DNA of 64,000 bases from Sepiola atlantica (GCA_963556195.1 OY744519.1:110203032-110267031); one strand, 5' to 3'; shown: positions 38,101 to 54,900, numbered from the stretch's first letter. Translations and numbers: made by a program. Notes: generated from the sequence alone by a model not told the origin.

Positions 38101-41100
38101 CAATGATGATAGTCGAGTCACAGCCTAGTTCCAGTACCCTGAAATCATTTGTCTTGTGACTTGGTGGGCTCCATACACAGATGAGCTTTCTGGGGTCAAT
38201 TGGTCATTTGATGACAGGTTCTGGATTGCAAGAACTTTTTGAACTTGTGTATACTGAAAACACAGTCAAGCACATGCTAAGTGGCAAAGCAATTGCAAGA
38301 GCCATTCGTGCTCACTTCTTAGTTGATGTTGCTATGAATGCTATTTTGTTAGTGAAAGCTATGATTTGCCAGTTTCACATGTCATTGAGGATGATCAACT
38401 CAACACTGATGCAAAAGAGTCGTTCTCTCAAAATGAAGACCTGAAGGAAGCTCAGGGGCTATTGAAAGGTCTCCTTGATGGGACTGGGACATTAAATAAT
38501 CTTCTGTCATCAGAGTCTATGACCCGGATTGCCCAGAGCAAAATTGTGGATTCAATACATTGGTATGTTGAAGATCATGCAATTGTTTATCAAGGCAGAG
38601 TGCACCGGGAACTGGGAATTGCATCTTGATGTTGTAAGGAAAATGCTGCCAATATTCGCTGCAGCAGGACACATCCTATATGCAAAGTCGGCCTACTTGC
38701 ACTTGCAGCAAATGGAGGGGCTGCCAAAAAGCCATCCTGAAGTGTACCAGAAATTTTCTGAAGGATGATATGTGATTAGATGGAGAGGTCACTACTGAGG
38801 TGACTTGTCGACGGATTTGGTTATTGAGCAGGTGCTAATGAGAAGCATGAAGATGTTTGGAGGCTTTACTCATAGCAGAGGAATGGATGAAATTCAACGA
38901 TTGGTTTGGACGCTATCACTGCTAGCATGCGCTGAAATCAAGTTTACAATGCAAGAACTAGCAGGCATTCGTTATGGAACTAGTGACCAGCACCAAGAGG
39001 CTACTTCGGCAAGAAAAGAGTGAGATACATGGAAGTTCCTTGCGTTTCTCCAGACATTTGACACTTTCACGAAAGATCCGTCCATTCACAGCATTTCAAG
39101 TGGAGTAACTGGAGACAAAAAGGTGAATGTGGACAGAGCAAACTCCATAGGAGAGGCAATCAAAGCTTCAATGGTTGGAGAAAATGTGCATGAGTACACT
39201 TTTAAAAGAAAGGATCAGGCAATTACACTTGGGTCAAAAGTTTCGCTCAGCAAAGATGAAGCAGTTGAGACTGATCCATAACTCTTATTTCGGAGACTGT
39301 GTGTGCTATCTACCAATGAACCCTCAACTCAGCAGCAGCAAGAACATTTCCAGTATGAGCTTTGTGGTTACTAACTTGCACTTTTTGATTCTTTCGTACT
39401 ACCACGACCTGCAAAAAACGGCTTTGGCAGATGTAATATGGGAACTGACTTTCCCTGTACAATCAGGTCCACAGTATCTCTTAGATGGTGGAGCACTACT
39501 TCAACGCCTCCCATTAACTTGTTCTGTGGTGGTTATGCAAGAGCCTTCACCCAGCATTCGACCAACTGCCCATTCCTTTATTGTAAATTGTATTTATTTT
39601 GTACCTATTTTTTATGAAATGTCGGGAATTAATGTGACAATTGTTGCCTTGAAAAAGGCTACTTAGTCTGTTTTTGTACCTTTTATATTCATATTTGTAT
39701 AAGAAATAAAAACAAAACATGAAAACAATGGCAGGGGCTAGTCATTTTCTGGTGTTAGTTTATTATTAAGCATATAGCTACTTATTACAATTTAAGACAC
39801 CAAGAAAATGTCAAGCTGGCTTGGAGTGGGCTTTGTGTGGGTTTTCATGCAAAAAGTTTTTTTTTTTTTTCTAATTTAATAAAGGTTTTTGTCAGGAAAA
39901 ACGTTTATTTTTGTCAGTAATTGTCAGGAATAATGGACATACTTGTCAGGAAATGTCAGGAATTTTATGTCTCGAAATTTTAATATTGTTAAGTTGGATT
40001 TTAAAGATGCCGCCCGTTGACCTCTTTATGCAAAGCTAATTTTGGTAAACTTTTTTATCTGAAAGAGAGGTTATTCATGACCAATATCCAAGTTAAAAAC
40101 CTTTGTTAGCAATTTGTTTGAGGTTCAGCCACATTTTGACTGGACTATAAAGGATCTCATGTTCGTATGTACGTTATCACCTTTCAAACACATGAGAAAA
40201 AAAAAATGAGATCATCCGATCAGCAAAGGATATTGTTTAGTAATTAACCTGATGTCGCTAAAGAAAAAAATTCCAATGTTACCCATTTTAAAATGAATTT
40301 TTCCAAAATTAAATTATGTTGTCCCGTCGAGTAAAACAGTACAATTTTAAATAAAGACATTTCAAAAAGTGAAATTCGTTTTATTAATTAGAAAAATATT
40401 AATCTGACAATTATTTTTAAGGTAAGAAAACAGAGAATATTTATTGTTTTAAAAAAAAATTAAATTACTACAATTTAAAAAAATAATGAAATAAAGAAAA
40501 GACATTTTCGTTCTATTCATTTAAAGAATTGACAATGACAATTATTTTTAAGGAAGAAGAGTCTTGACCCTGACATTTATTATTTCAAAATGAATTTTAT
40601 TTTTAACAGTAAATCACAAAGATTGATGTAGAAAGCCTCATGGAATTTCCATGGTGCGCTGCTAGTTCTAATTATTAGCAAATATCTGCTGCCCCCAATG
40701 AAGAAGGTAATGCCTGGGAAGATTGTACCATAACAAACGAATATATACTATACTATTCACCTTTCATATGAAGAGGGAATGCCTGAGAGGATGGTCTTGT
40801 GACAATAGAAAATAAACTATACTCCCCCTTCCTCAACATGAGAAGGTAATCCCTGGGAGGATGCTATAATGACCACAGAACAGTTACTACAGAAGAGGTA
40901 ATACCTGGGAGGGTGTTAATCGAAGTGACAGAATAGTTTCGATTTCTGACAGACAGATACCAAATCTCGATTAATAATAGATAGATATGTAAGGAGAAAT
41001 ATTGACAGGAACAGGAACAAAACAACAATTAGTTTAACTGATTTTGTATTGTTCTTCAATGATTTCACTTATATTTACAACCTTTTAATATGTACACTCA

Positions 41101-41391
41101 CTGGCATCTACTACTATACTAAAGTTGAGTTAATCAAAGTTTGCTTCCCTAAGACCGTTATCCTATTTATTTTAATCACACAAAATACATGATAAAATAT
41201 TCCTCAGTTTTGGGATTGACTTATGTTAAAAAAAACTTCCATTTGTATTATTCTAATAAGCCACAATTACTAATTAATTTACTAACTGAACCCCATCTCT
41301 TACTAAGTTTCTATCTATCACTCTCACCCTCTCTCACTCTATGGTGTTTGTCATCTCACTCTTATTTTATATGGTATCTATTACAATCTCT

Positions 41392-41481
<90 letters not shown>

Positions 41482-43333
41482 CAGTTGAAGTAATAAATAA
41501 AAGGACAGATAAAAAGATTAGATTGGTCCATTATAAACAAAAGGGAATATCACCTTGTGTAGTAATATCATTAAACCCATAGCTCTAGAGTAAGAGGGAA
41601 ACAGAGGTAGGAGATATAGTGAACAGAAAAAGACTAATTTGGGATTTTAGCTTTTGATTTTTTAATATTTAACTGGTTTTGCAATCTCACATTTTCCTGA
41701 TTCTAACAATCTTATCCGAGTTGAATGGATGACCCGTGTCACATTGTTTTCTGGTTAGTGTTTTTATTTATCTCCCTCCCACGGCAGGAAGATCAGACAC
41801 AAGATCAGAAAAGTGGCACCCGAAAAGCCAGCGCTCCAGAAGAAGAGCATTCTGGTCGAACAAAAATTGCCTGGGCAGCCCTGTGGGGGCGCCTCAGGCG
41901 ACCAGCAACAAACTAACTGCTTCCCAAAGGTTTGAGTTAGTGTTTACAACTGAGGTGGTTATATTTTATTTTCATATAGGTTTAATAAAGGTGTGTGAAG
42001 TGGTATTTACTTTTAATTGGATTCGTTTTAAAATAAAATGAACAATTTTTTCCATGTAAATCAATTTTTTTTTTTAAGTAATGACTTCGTACAAATAATG
42101 TTTGAACAACTTAGTTTATAAACAGATTCTTTTAAACGTCTTATTCTTCAGTGTGGCTCTCTATAGACGTTTTTCTCCACATCTGCTAGTGAGCCTCTAG
42201 CTTCATTCACACATGATAAGCGCCTGCTGTATATAACTTCTAGTAATTTTTTTTATATTCGTCCATCCATATTTTCAGAAATCAACTGATTACTCCTTGT
42301 AAGCTGACATAATAGCCATCTCTTAAAAGATTGATGAAGAACAAATGAAGAACATTTTCTTGGTGAACATCATTTCTTTATTGATGACATCTAATTACAA
42401 TTGGACAGGATGGAAGGAAGTGCTGCCTGAGAGAAACATGGAATATACTCTAGCCCAATGGTGTAGCTATGTCTAGTAAGCTCTGAATCGGAAGTACAAC
42501 TGATTTAATTATAATTTTTGGATTTAAAATTTTAAATATAATGTGTATACTATTAAAATGTGGTATTGTTTTTGGAGTTTGTTTGTTCGTATGCAAATAG
42601 AAACATGTGATAGCTTGACAAAAAAGGAATAGACAGAGTACATATTTTTAAGGCAGTAGTTTTACGATGTCAATACTCGAGTTTGAATCTTATTTATGTC
42701 TAAAAGATTTTTAAACTGAATACGTGTACTTTAAATTACCTAAAACATTAAACACTGAGTGATTTATTTTTAATAATTAGCAAAAAAAGTAGAATTAGTT
42801 AAAAGAGAATTACTTTTGCTTAAACACATAATTTCTAATGTTTTTTTACCAATAAAAACAATGTGTAAATATATTCATCGTAGTTACTTACTCACTCACC
42901 CAAATACTTAATAACATATTTTTTTCTAAGTACTAGTTTAAAGCTGTAGAAGCTAGGTAAAGATAGAAAGTGACATACCCAGGTAATGTACCAACACTGA
43001 TCAAGGAGCGAATATAAACTAATTATATTTAAAATCTCAAATCTCAAAATTATGTGCTATCCTTTGCTTAATTTTATTAACTTCTTATTTTTATCAGAAA
43101 CTGATATTCTTAAAGTTATAAGCGAGTTACACTGTATTTAATCTTTCCAAGACTGAATTTATTTTTGAAATGGCCAACATTTATCCAAAAAACTAAAAAA
43201 CCTGTTAACTTTGAATTACCATTAAAAATTCCCACAATGCAAAGTGACTGAACAACCTGAATGCCCTTAAAAAAAATAACACCCTAAAAGAATAAAGAAT
43301 GAGATCATTATACATTTGGACCCCCCCCCCCCG

Positions 43334-43393
<60 letters not shown>

Positions 43394-44193
43394 GATTGGG
43401 GATAGAATTTTCCTTAGACCTGATTATAATCGTTGTGCTGTATTATTTTTCATTAATTATATTATTGCTAATTTGCATAAGTGAGCTATCACAGTTGGTT
43501 CTGTAGAGACACTATTTTAATTTAAGTACCATATTAGTTTACTGAGTTTTTATTTGATAAATTTATGACTATATAATTTAATAATTTTCTAAATACCAGG
43601 CCTGAGTATAAAAATAGTAAATTAAATTCGGAATACTATTTTAACCCAGTAATATGAATGCAATGTTTGAATGAATGTGTGTATACTATTGATAACTGTC
43701 CCCTATAATATGTGTATCTAAATATTTAATGTACGGCGGATAGTGTGTGAGAGGTGATTTTACTTGTGTCTGGAACATGAATGTGCATAAATCTTGAATT
43801 GCCTGCAGTAGAACTAAGTATGCATGTTGGCTGGGCGATTGAAGGGTTGGGAGTGGGGGATAGGAAGATCTTCCGTGGAAGTTAAATTGTACATGAGCCC
43901 GGCAAATGTGTTGGAGTAGGGGGAGGGGCCGTCTAATCGTAGGAAGAATAAATGACAGGCTCAATGAGGTTAACTGTCTGTTGGCACACCCCTTTTTCTG
44001 TCTGGTTTCTTTTAGATAATTTCAATTTTAACTTCTTAAATCACTTCAGAGTCCTGAACAAGACGTGTAAGTGTCGAAACGTTGGCTGATCCGCATAGAC
44101 TGTTTTACTTATACAAGCTCTAATTTTTATTGAGCACTTTTGAAAAAAATGTTGGTTTTAAGTTCATGTTATCAATATATTTGAATTTATTTA

Positions 44194-44224
<31 letters not shown>

Positions 44225-47200
44225 CTAGAAGGACTCCATAGAAATTCCATATCAATCTGTATAATTTATTTATAATAATAGTATGTAGCCAATAATGTTT
44301 GTATAAATAAAGGATTTATGCTATAATACAGCTCTACCTGTTATTGAGCACTATTTCATAAACACTGAGGTTTCATTGGATGAACATCTAGGAAACAGCA
44401 AAAATACAATTAATATATATATATGCATATATATAAATGTCATTAGGTTTGCTTCAAACCAAATGGGATACATGTCTCACTAGTTTTGAAAGGGTTAATA
44501 CATAATGAATAAATAGTAAATGGTTAAATGCTATATAATAAAAAGATGCTTGAAAATCATATTTTCCTGCAGGTCGCTGTGCACATTTTGAGTGTAAATA
44601 CTTTTACTATTTTGTAAGAAGTTCTGGATTTTTACTTTTTGCAAAAAATAAACTTTGAAATCTATAAAAGAGTTCCTGGCATGTTATTGAGAAACTATAA
44701 CGTTATTTGATCTTTTATATTTTTGTCACACGTATATTCTACAATTGTACACCATATTTTTGTTGTGCGTCTGTTTGCATTTAGATGTGGGCATTTTTTC
44801 ACACATATGGATCTGCCTGTTGACGTACACGCATGCGATTTTTATGTTTGCATGAATATGTGTTTTCCTCCATCCGTACAATTGCAAAGAAGAGCTGTGA
44901 AAAAAGTGCAGGTTTTTATGGCCAACATATTTTTCTGGCTTTTTTCCTCCTTTTTCTATTTTTTCTCACTTTTTTCTCTCCAGCAATAATCAACAGCTTT
45001 AAAGAATTTGTGTGAGCAATTCCAATCGCAAGAGGAACTCAATAAAGAAAAATCGGTAAAGAAATGAATATAAAAAAATGTAATGTCAGAAAAGCAAGTC
45101 AATATGTAATCTTCCTAAAGGAAGGGGAAGCAGTGTATGATCAGAGCATTTAAATCAGGGGGACTAAATCACAAATAAAAGACCCCCTGAAAAACTGGAA
45201 TTAAATAAATAAATAAATAAATAAAGAAGAAAAACAATGCCAAAAATCAAAATGGAGAAGAAAGAACATTTCGTTTTACTGAATGTGCCGAGAGAATGTG
45301 ATTAGCTGCGATTATATGAAATGTGTCACTTGGTTAACTCGGATTTGATCCACACAGTTAATAGGATATCAGAAAGCAGAGAGAAATATTAATGAGACGA
45401 AGAACAAATCAATACAACCTTCTTTCTCTTATTGTGATCAAATTTAAATTATCGCTTTTGAGAAGTGGTAACCTAGTTAAAAGAAGAAAAAATAGAGGCT
45501 GTATCGTAAAGTTCCTGGCTATCTTCTTCTTCTTCTTCTTCTTCTTCTTCTTCTTCTTCAATATAATAACCAGTGTTGGTACTCAGCATATTAAGGAAGT
45601 TGTAAGGAACCGATCCTGCGTCGAGTTGTTCCCCTTTGGTTGTACCCGAAATGGGTCAGAGAGTATTGAGAATTCACTGCTGTCAGAGCTCTCTGTGAAG
45701 CCCCTAAAAATGAAACATCGCTTCTGCAAAGCCGTAACCGAGTTAAAAGACAAAAGAATAGAGGCTTGTATCGTTAAGTTCTTGGATATGTTTTGATTGT
45801 TATTATTATTCGATAGAATAACCTGTGTTGGCATGTTAAGCAAGTTGTAGGGAACCGATTTCTTTCCGAATTCATTTCAGACGGCAGGGGTTGTCTGACT
45901 TGCTATTTGGTTTCTCACTTCCTGTAAACACCTGAAATGGTTTCGTCCAGCACGTTTTTTACTTGCATAATAGGAGAGAAATAAATTTTAAAAACTCTTC
46001 ATTTCACTCCAAACAAGGCATATTGCAACTGAGGCATAAAGGGTTACTTATAGGAGGCATCCTAAGTGGGCAGTTGTGCAGCAAGATGTTTGTTCACATT
46101 ACATTTAAATTTCTGCATGTTGGTACAGTCGGAGAATCAGGGAGCAGGGAGAGAATAAAGTAAGTGTTCCAGGGAAAGAAACTATTTGAATAGAAAGATT
46201 TTCGGCATCTTAAGACTTTACAGTGAACGGGTGGGATTTTGCTTCTAGTCAGAGTAGTCGAGAGTAGATACGTTGGAGGGATGTAAGTGCAGTTATTTAT
46301 ATGTATATATAAATACATATATTTACAAAAAAAAGTGAACTAGAAACCAATAATAACGAATAGTGAATTAATGATATGTCCTTTAAAAAACCAACATGCA
46401 AATTAAAATTAGTTTACCTGAACACATCGATCACGTGATCATGCTGCTTATATTAGGAAGCTGAAGTTCTTATTATTTTGTATATAAATTTAAAGTTTTA
46501 ATATCACTGTCAGTGCAATAAACAGCCCAACTTATATATATATATATATATATATATAATTATTATGGAATTGATAACCGAATGTAATGAAAAAAACGAA
46601 AACTGAAAATTGTGTATATGTTCATCGACCCTACCTTTAGCTGTACCTGGTATGGAATTCACCCTGGGCATGTTGAACCGGCTTTCTGTCGCATGTATAT
46701 CCCAGTTAGGGGAGATGACGACGTTAGGTTGTTTTTTTTTTGCAAAACGAAATATACCTTAAAATTCAAAATATGTAGTGCGTTTATGAAGTGAAACGAA
46801 TGTTTTTGTTTAATTTTTTATTAAGCCTTAAATTTAAGACATTTTCTAGGACCAAATCATCATATTCAGTTTAACGTCTATTTTACATGCGTTGGACGAA
46901 TTTTAGAAATTGACTTCGAAACTAACTTATCTCTGGCCCAGTCTTTAATTATCTCTCTTTCTCTTAAGTTCATCCTTATCATTTCCTGCCATCTTTTCCT
47001 TGGCCTTCAATTGTGAACTGAACCTGCTACCTCAATTGTTCTACATCTAGATCCATTCTTTCAATATGGCCATATAATCGAAGTCTACTGTTCTGCAAAC
47101 ATCTCCTTATACTGTCCAGATTTTATCTTTCTCTGAGGTCATCAGATCTAAGCCTGATTTTAAGAATCATATTGCATATCCATTGTATCATTCTCATATA

Positions 47201-48612
47201 ATTTCTCTCCATGCAACGCATGTCCTTAACCATCACTGGTCAGGTTTCACTTCCATATATCATGACACTGCGTACCCATGCCTGATAGACCCTTACCTTG
47301 GTCGACAATGGTAATGCTCTAAATGGTTGGGAATGGCAAAAGTTCATCATCAGCATATTTGGTTTGGTGTATTATGATTGAATCTTTGTAAGGGAATATA
47401 AATGTTATGCAAAACTGTTCTGTTCGGGAATTAATTTTACCCATCCTCGGACGGTTATTCTTCTAGTCTGGTATAAGTGTCTGCTTCTTAAATCTTAACA
47501 ATGGGTAAATAACATAAGTATACGCTAGAGAAAAAGGAGAAAAATGTCTGAAAAACTGATTGAATAGAAAAAAATAAGACTTAGTTGATATATTGCTGAG
47601 TCCTGGACAAATTAAACGGATAATAGAGCCTACCAACTTTCATCTGCACAACTAGGATATATGATGTCCTATTTTACAGACAGAAGCAAACCAACTTAGA
47701 ACAGGTTCTATGTTATAAAGAATTCAATTAGAACAGATAATTGGAACTGAATGACCTGCGGAAATTGCCATGTTTCCTGTCCTGCAGGCTAAGTATAAAA
47801 CAGCATTAAGAAAGTTTTGGAGGGTGAATTCTTTTGGGATTTTTTTTCTTTTTTCCTTATTATTGATTTCAAGATGTTTTTTTTTATTTTAAATTTTATG
47901 AATCTTTTTTATTTCTTTGACTGTCATGAAGAATTAGGTTCCATGCAATGAGAAGAACCCCAGAAATGCTAACACCATTTCCAACTCAAGTTAGATCTGG
48001 AAATCAGAAATTGATTTTTTTTTTACTAATTTCAATCAATAAAGAATTATTTGGAAGTAATTAATGTTTAGTTTACAAAGATATATCAAAGTACATCATG
48101 AATTATCCAGGCCTAACACAAAACCATATTTCTTTTACGATGTGCTGCTCAATTATTTTCTTGCATATCTATATAGAATTAAATTGACACTTACCAGCAT
48201 AAGAGCTCCAAATAGGTGATAGGGAACTTCTTGCTTGAATGGAGCAATATTTATGTAAAAGATTATCCACTCATGAACTTGCAGCCAATCAGAACTTAGA
48301 GAATAGATTTTCCCATGTAAGCATAATGAAATGTCCCAGCTTTCTTATGAACCAACTTTCTAGGTTTGTCAGTTTATTGAGTTTAACCGGTTTGACAGGT
48401 TAGCACTGTCTACTAAATTCAATAGTCTGCATGTTTTATGTTACAACACCAGTTCTGATTAATTCACCAGAGTTAAGCAACCTTGGATATGGTCAGTACC
48501 AGATGGGTGACCATTTGGAAATATCAGGTGCTGTATGTGGGATGATGGCGAAACCGGTCTGAAAAAAAAAAGAAATACTCCTAAAAAACAATGCCATCAT
48601 TTCCCTTTGCCC

Positions 48613-48665
<53 letters not shown>

Positions 48666-51381
48666 ATTTAGGAACTGCAATATATATGCGATTAGGGAAT
48701 TTAATTTCCTAGAAACTTCCCCCTTTGTACGAATTTGGTTCAATCCGACCGAAGTTAATGGTATATCAAGTACCACGATGTGGACTACGGAATTGGAAAA
48801 CTGGGATAAAATTACATCAGCTTTATGAGATTTCCCTATCCATTAACACCACTAGAAAAGGTAGGAATATACGCCTCCAGCTATGGGTAAAAAAACAATT
48901 TGCATTTAAGTAACCATTTACAATGATCCCAAGAAGTATTGTTTTGTTTTAAATAAGTGAAAAAGAGTTTACATACTGTAAAACAGGCAAATCCAAACTA
49001 CTGAGATGACATGGCCATCGTCATGGCCATCGCCATCGATTTAGTGTCTGTTTTTAATGCTGGCATGTGTTGACAGTTTTCAGTAATTGACTTTCAAACT
49101 TACCTATCTCTAGCCAGGTATTCACTCAAATCTATCTTAATCACTTTCTCCCAGGTTTTCCTTGCCCCCTCTGTGTCACCTCCCACAATATTTGTCGAAC
49201 CAAGTAGAACCAAAATATGAGAAACATTAAAAAAAAACTAAAGAAAAAAAAATATAAAGGTTTATTTAACAAGAGAGAAATGAAAAATAAATATTAGCAG
49301 TAATGTTATTCAAATTTGTTCCCTTGGTATTCATCATAGTTTTTTTCAGTGAGTAGACGATTGCAATTTCAATGTTGATAGTGTGTGGAACTGCACACTC
49401 ATATTTCTTTGAATGCCCTCCATATCCTTGTACTTTCCACTTGAGATACATTTAGATGTGAGTGTATAAAACTAAGGTTAGAATGGACAATTTCCATGTA
49501 AGGTTAGAATTAAGTAGAGTGGAATTTTCCATTAGAAGTCGAGTAATAGTACATATCCCGGCAGTTACATCACATACAGGAAGTTGCTAGTGTGACGTGG
49601 TGAATAAGCAGTTCAGATATCTTTTTTTCACTGAATCAGCAGAAAGAACGGTTAGGTTTTTGGATAGCTACTCCCACCCCCTATAAGGAATGGGTTGAGG
49701 GTATTATATGTGTGTACATGTATAATGTCAAGAGAAAATAAAATCCCAAGAGATTGTTCAAACCCAACTGAATTAATGCTGTTTTTTTTTAAATAAACGT
49801 TTACGAGAGCTGTAAGTAAAAGAAAGTCGTCTACAAAGAGAAAGGATGAGGAAATTAATTAAATTTTCTTTTAAAATTTACATGCGGGTGTGTAAAACTA
49901 AGGTTAGAATGGAAAATTTCCATGTAAGGTTACACTTAAGTAGAGTTGAATTTTCCATTATAAATTAAATGAAAGCTATGTGTCCTGACAGTTACGTTAC
50001 AGACAGAAAGCTACTAGTGAAACGTGGCGAATGGGTAGAGAAGATCTTTCTCTTTTCATTGAATTGGCAGAAAGAGTGGTTGGGTTTTTAGATAGCTGCT
50101 TCCTCCATGAGGGATGAGTTGGGGCTATTATATGTGTGTACATGTATACTGTCAAGAGAAAATAAAACACCAAAAGATTGTTCAAACCCAAGTGAATTTG
50201 TGTTGCTCTTATTTTAATAACTTATAATTCACAGAATCTTGCTTAATTGGTGTCTAATGAATGTGGATCAAATTTAATACAAACCTGAAAAAAAATATTT
50301 TCAAATAAGAGGTTGTGCCCATAAAATGCCTTTCAAATACTCTAAAGAAACTGAAATTTGGGGAATATTTATTAATTGATATCTAATACCTATGGTTAAA
50401 ATTTCACAATCATCAGAGGTATCTAAAGTAGTGCTCATTTTTCTTTTTTCTTTCATCACAAAAAAGGGACTTTCTATACGGGGGGGGGGGATTGGTTTTA
50501 ATAGGACTCTGTAGGCCTCTTTAATTTGAAAAGTATCCATTATCATTGATAGAGCAGGTATTTAATCAAAAAAACAATTTCTGGGGACATACCGGTACCA
50601 TGAGATGGGCAGGAAGACTCCTACAACCGCGTCTATTTTCTTCATTCATTTATTCCTTTCTTCCTCCTATTCCCCTTCAACAATTCCAAACCAAACATTA
50701 CAATTTTCCGATGTGACCTATTTGTGTTCTGTCAGATGTTGACAAATTTTAATTCATACTTTTATATTTCTCCCGGGCAACGCCTGGCGACGGGTCCTGC
50801 TAGTAAAATATAAAGTATAGTTTGGTTTGTGGTAGGGTGTAACATTATTATCATCAAAATTTAATGTTATATTAAAAATTACTATTTTATGATTTATGTC
50901 TGATTTCTTAAACCATTTTAATACGTCTGCAGAGGAAGACCATAAGTTATAGTATATTTTCGATTTAATCCTCGGTAAAATACTATCTAAAATTCACTTG
51001 CTAATGATTCCAATGTCGGATGCACAAGGTGAAAATAATCATATAGTTAGGTTATTATTGAAATCTACTTCATGGTTTTTAAGGGTAAATCATGGCCATT
51101 TTAGAGTGTATACTTCAGTAATTTTATCAATATTTATTTTAGAAAATATTTCCCTAGTTGAAGAGTCAATATTTCAAAGTTAATTTTTGCTTCTTGTTGT
51201 AGTATTTTTGTGTAGTTCTTGTAGTATTAAATTATTGTATGTCTCAAAATCTATGCTATATACGTTCATCGTTTTACCTGCATGAACTATCATATTGGTC
51301 TCATTTTTTTATTTTATCAAAAGTTTGCTTAATTTTAGTGATAGTTGAGTGTCTGCATTTACTTGTTTTTTAACTTTAATG

Positions 51382-51414
<33 letters not shown>

Positions 51415-51902
51415 TTTAACTTTAATGTTCATATATACGGCTGTGAGCCAGAAACACGTGTCCATGGATTACTTTTATGTACACATAAAATTAATTAAAA
51501 ATAAATATATTTACGGAAAATACCTCCTATAAAGTTAATGGCGACTAATAATGCAATTTTCTGCATCATAATCACTAAGGAAGTGAAAGAATCCAAATAG
51601 TAGTAAGCAAAAACAACGAACGCTGCAATCACCAATAAAAAACAATTACATAAAAATACATTAAATTACTAATTCCTGGTAAATATTAATTTGAAAACTT
51701 TACAAAACAATTTTGAATTATCCGTGAAGCAAAAACAGTAGAAAAATTAAAAATAAAAAAATTTGTAAAGTATGTAATTTTACTTTTGTTTTATTATTTC
51801 GTTCTTTCCTATAATGATGCTCTATCCCCAATATTGAGCATACTTCAATAACGCTAGGATCCAATATGAAATAATTATTTGATGACATTTAAAAAAATAT
51901 AT

Positions 51903-51948
<46 letters not shown>

Positions 51949-54900
51949 TATTTGCCATATGCGTACCTAACTTTATATATATAGATATGTAAATTTGCAA
52001 ATTTGACAGTCTCACGATTTTCAAAAAAAATAATACATTGTTACTGTTAAAAGCGATAATATGTATATCCTTTATGACAGTATTTTAGGTAAAAGAACAA
52101 AACTCAAACTAAACATCCCTCTAAAGAGTTGATTAAATGATCCCTTATATGCTCTTAACATTCTCTCCCATGTTGGGTGTGGATTCGAAGGTAGGTGTTA
52201 CTACAGTAAGAATGTTGAAAATCCTGTATTGATTGGTCGATTGGATGTAACTCGTGGACTACGAGTTTGGCTAAATGCCATTTATCTTGAAGTCATTTGC
52301 TAAATTTGATTTTAGACAAGCTGAGCATAATAAGAAGGAGGAGGACACAAGTCTCCTTTATATTTAACCCTAACCCTAACCCTAGCACTAAAGAGATTTC
52401 AATTGTTAAATCCTGGAGTCAACGTTCAATGGCATTCATTCGGTCGATAGATGGTGCCTCTAATTGATCATATGCTGAGTGATGTTAATGCCCGTGTATT
52501 GAAATACTGTATTACCCAATTGTGGACCAACCCCGGATGGATAAAACTATTTGGTGTTTGCAAATGATTAAAATATATATAAGAGGCTGATTTAAAAAGT
52601 AAGAAGACTGTATGTTCCATGTGAGTAACGGATGAAAGATAGGCAGATGGTGTTATCATATAACATGATATATTGGGAGTGTACTGTTAATGTCATATGA
52701 CAGAGGAGTTACTTCCCTTGGAGTAACTAATAGGATATGGAGACTATTCTAGGCAGATATACAGACTGCTCAGGGTGAGAAATAGGTTAACTAGTGAATG
52801 CCTGTGGAGGCTGTGGAAAGCTTTTACATATGTAACTGTTAGCAACCATTGCATTTGATTCATATGCTTTTGTTTACATCTTCACTTTTGGGTCGTTCAT
52901 CCATGAGCACTGAGGAAGGAACACTGGACACTGAGCAATAATGAAAACAGTGCATCACTATACTGGAGCAACCTCTTTATTCACATAATCTTTCCCCGTT
53001 TGACTTTTTTCTTCCCCTTCAAACTCGAGGTGCTTATAAAGGGGACACATTTTGAAGGGGTCAAGTTGGGTGTTACAGTGGAACTGAGGGGCATCCCAGA
53101 AGAATCCTTCCAGCAATGCATAAAAGTATTACAGAAAAAAATGTGAAAGTGCATTAGGAGATTTGAAAGGGGATTAATTTGAAGGAGAAGATGCATAGTT
53201 TGTTGTTTGGAATTAAAATATAAATTGTTTATGACATCTTGAACATTTCTAACCAATTCTGGAGACTCTTGAAGAGTTAGCACATGAAACTTGCAGGCAC
53301 ATTTGGGCTCTTCTGCACTAACATGATTAAGGAAAATTATAAAATATTTTAAGAAACAAATTATATTGATACACTTATAAGGTCATAAAAAGTTAGATTT
53401 TTTTAATTACATTACTGTCTACTGATCATTCACATGTCATAGCCATAAGCTGTAGAAACACTTTTATCACTTTTTTTCTCCTCCTCTTAGTTTTTTTGAT
53501 CTCTTGTGGATATAATGATGTTATTATCGCCAACAGATTATTATCTGTTACGAGCAAATATATGCTCCCTCCAGTTGCATATTTTGCTAGCCTGGGAGGA
53601 TCGTATCATGGCATATAAACGTATATTACGCTACCATCCCCAAAGGAGAGTGTAATGGCTGAGGATAGTATCAGGACAACAGAACCGATACTACACTACC
53701 CCTCCCCTCCCAAAAAGGAGGAGGTAATACCTGAGAGGATGATATCATGACAACAGAACAGATACTAAACCCCCTCCCTGAATTGAGCATTAAAAGATAA
53801 TACAATAGTATAATTAATAGAAGTACTATTACTTCATAGTTTCGGCTTCAGACAGACAGATACCGAATCTCCCTTAGTAATAGATTTTGATTGAACATTT
53901 CAAAAATGATTTGCTTTGCTTGTATATGTAACACATGTTAAAGATGATCTATATTGGCCCATTAATTCCTTGCTCTGCCTAATTCGTGTCTGCTGATTAT
54001 TTATTCAAACAAACCTTTCTAGTTACGGATGACCTATACAGCCTGTTTTTTCATCTCTACTAAACACTAGCTCAGTCTAACAATACTAAACTAGCAGTGA
54101 CGCTATGACATGGGTGCAGACTCTAAAATATAGTGATACTGAAACAGATGTCCATAAATGTGATTCATAGAGAAAAAAAAAACTCGGTATCAAGAATGAA
54201 CAAAGAGAAAAAACAATGTGAAAAGAAACGAGTGAAAAAAACTAGGATAGAACATTGAGAGGAAATGTGTATGCTATTGTCCTTGCTTAGTATTATTAGA
54301 CTGGGTTAATGTTTATAAAAGCTGGACGTATAAATGTATAAGATTGTAGGTTATTAGGGTTCCCTTTAACTAAGAAAGTGTCTTATGTTTCTGAATTTTT
54401 GAGATGAAGATTAATAATTTGTATTATTTGCATTATTCGGACTACTGTTCTCATCTTAGATGTTATTCTCACAACGTTTTGATCGATGTAACCTCCGACC
54501 TTCTTCAGGTGCACCTCGTCGAACTCAGGAATCTTCATGTGAAACTCTGGAATCTGTACGGAATTTCGAATGGGGTCCTTTATTAAACTAATTAGAGTTT
54601 TCTGAAGGTTAAAGGTTCAAACCAGAGTACGGGCGATACTAAGAATACAACTTCGAATTACCTAAGACTTCTACTCGGTCATGTTTAACGACACGAGCGT
54701 AAGCTATCCCCGTGGATTAAATAAAGGGTTCCATTTAAAATTCTGTATATATTCTCAGGTTCGACATAAAGGTTCCTGAGTCTGACAAGACGCACCTGAA
54801 GAAGGGTCGGCGGTTACATCGGCCAAAATGTTATGACGATAACATCAAAGACGAGAACAGTAGTCCGACTAATCCAAATAACATTAGAAAGCGTCTGTTT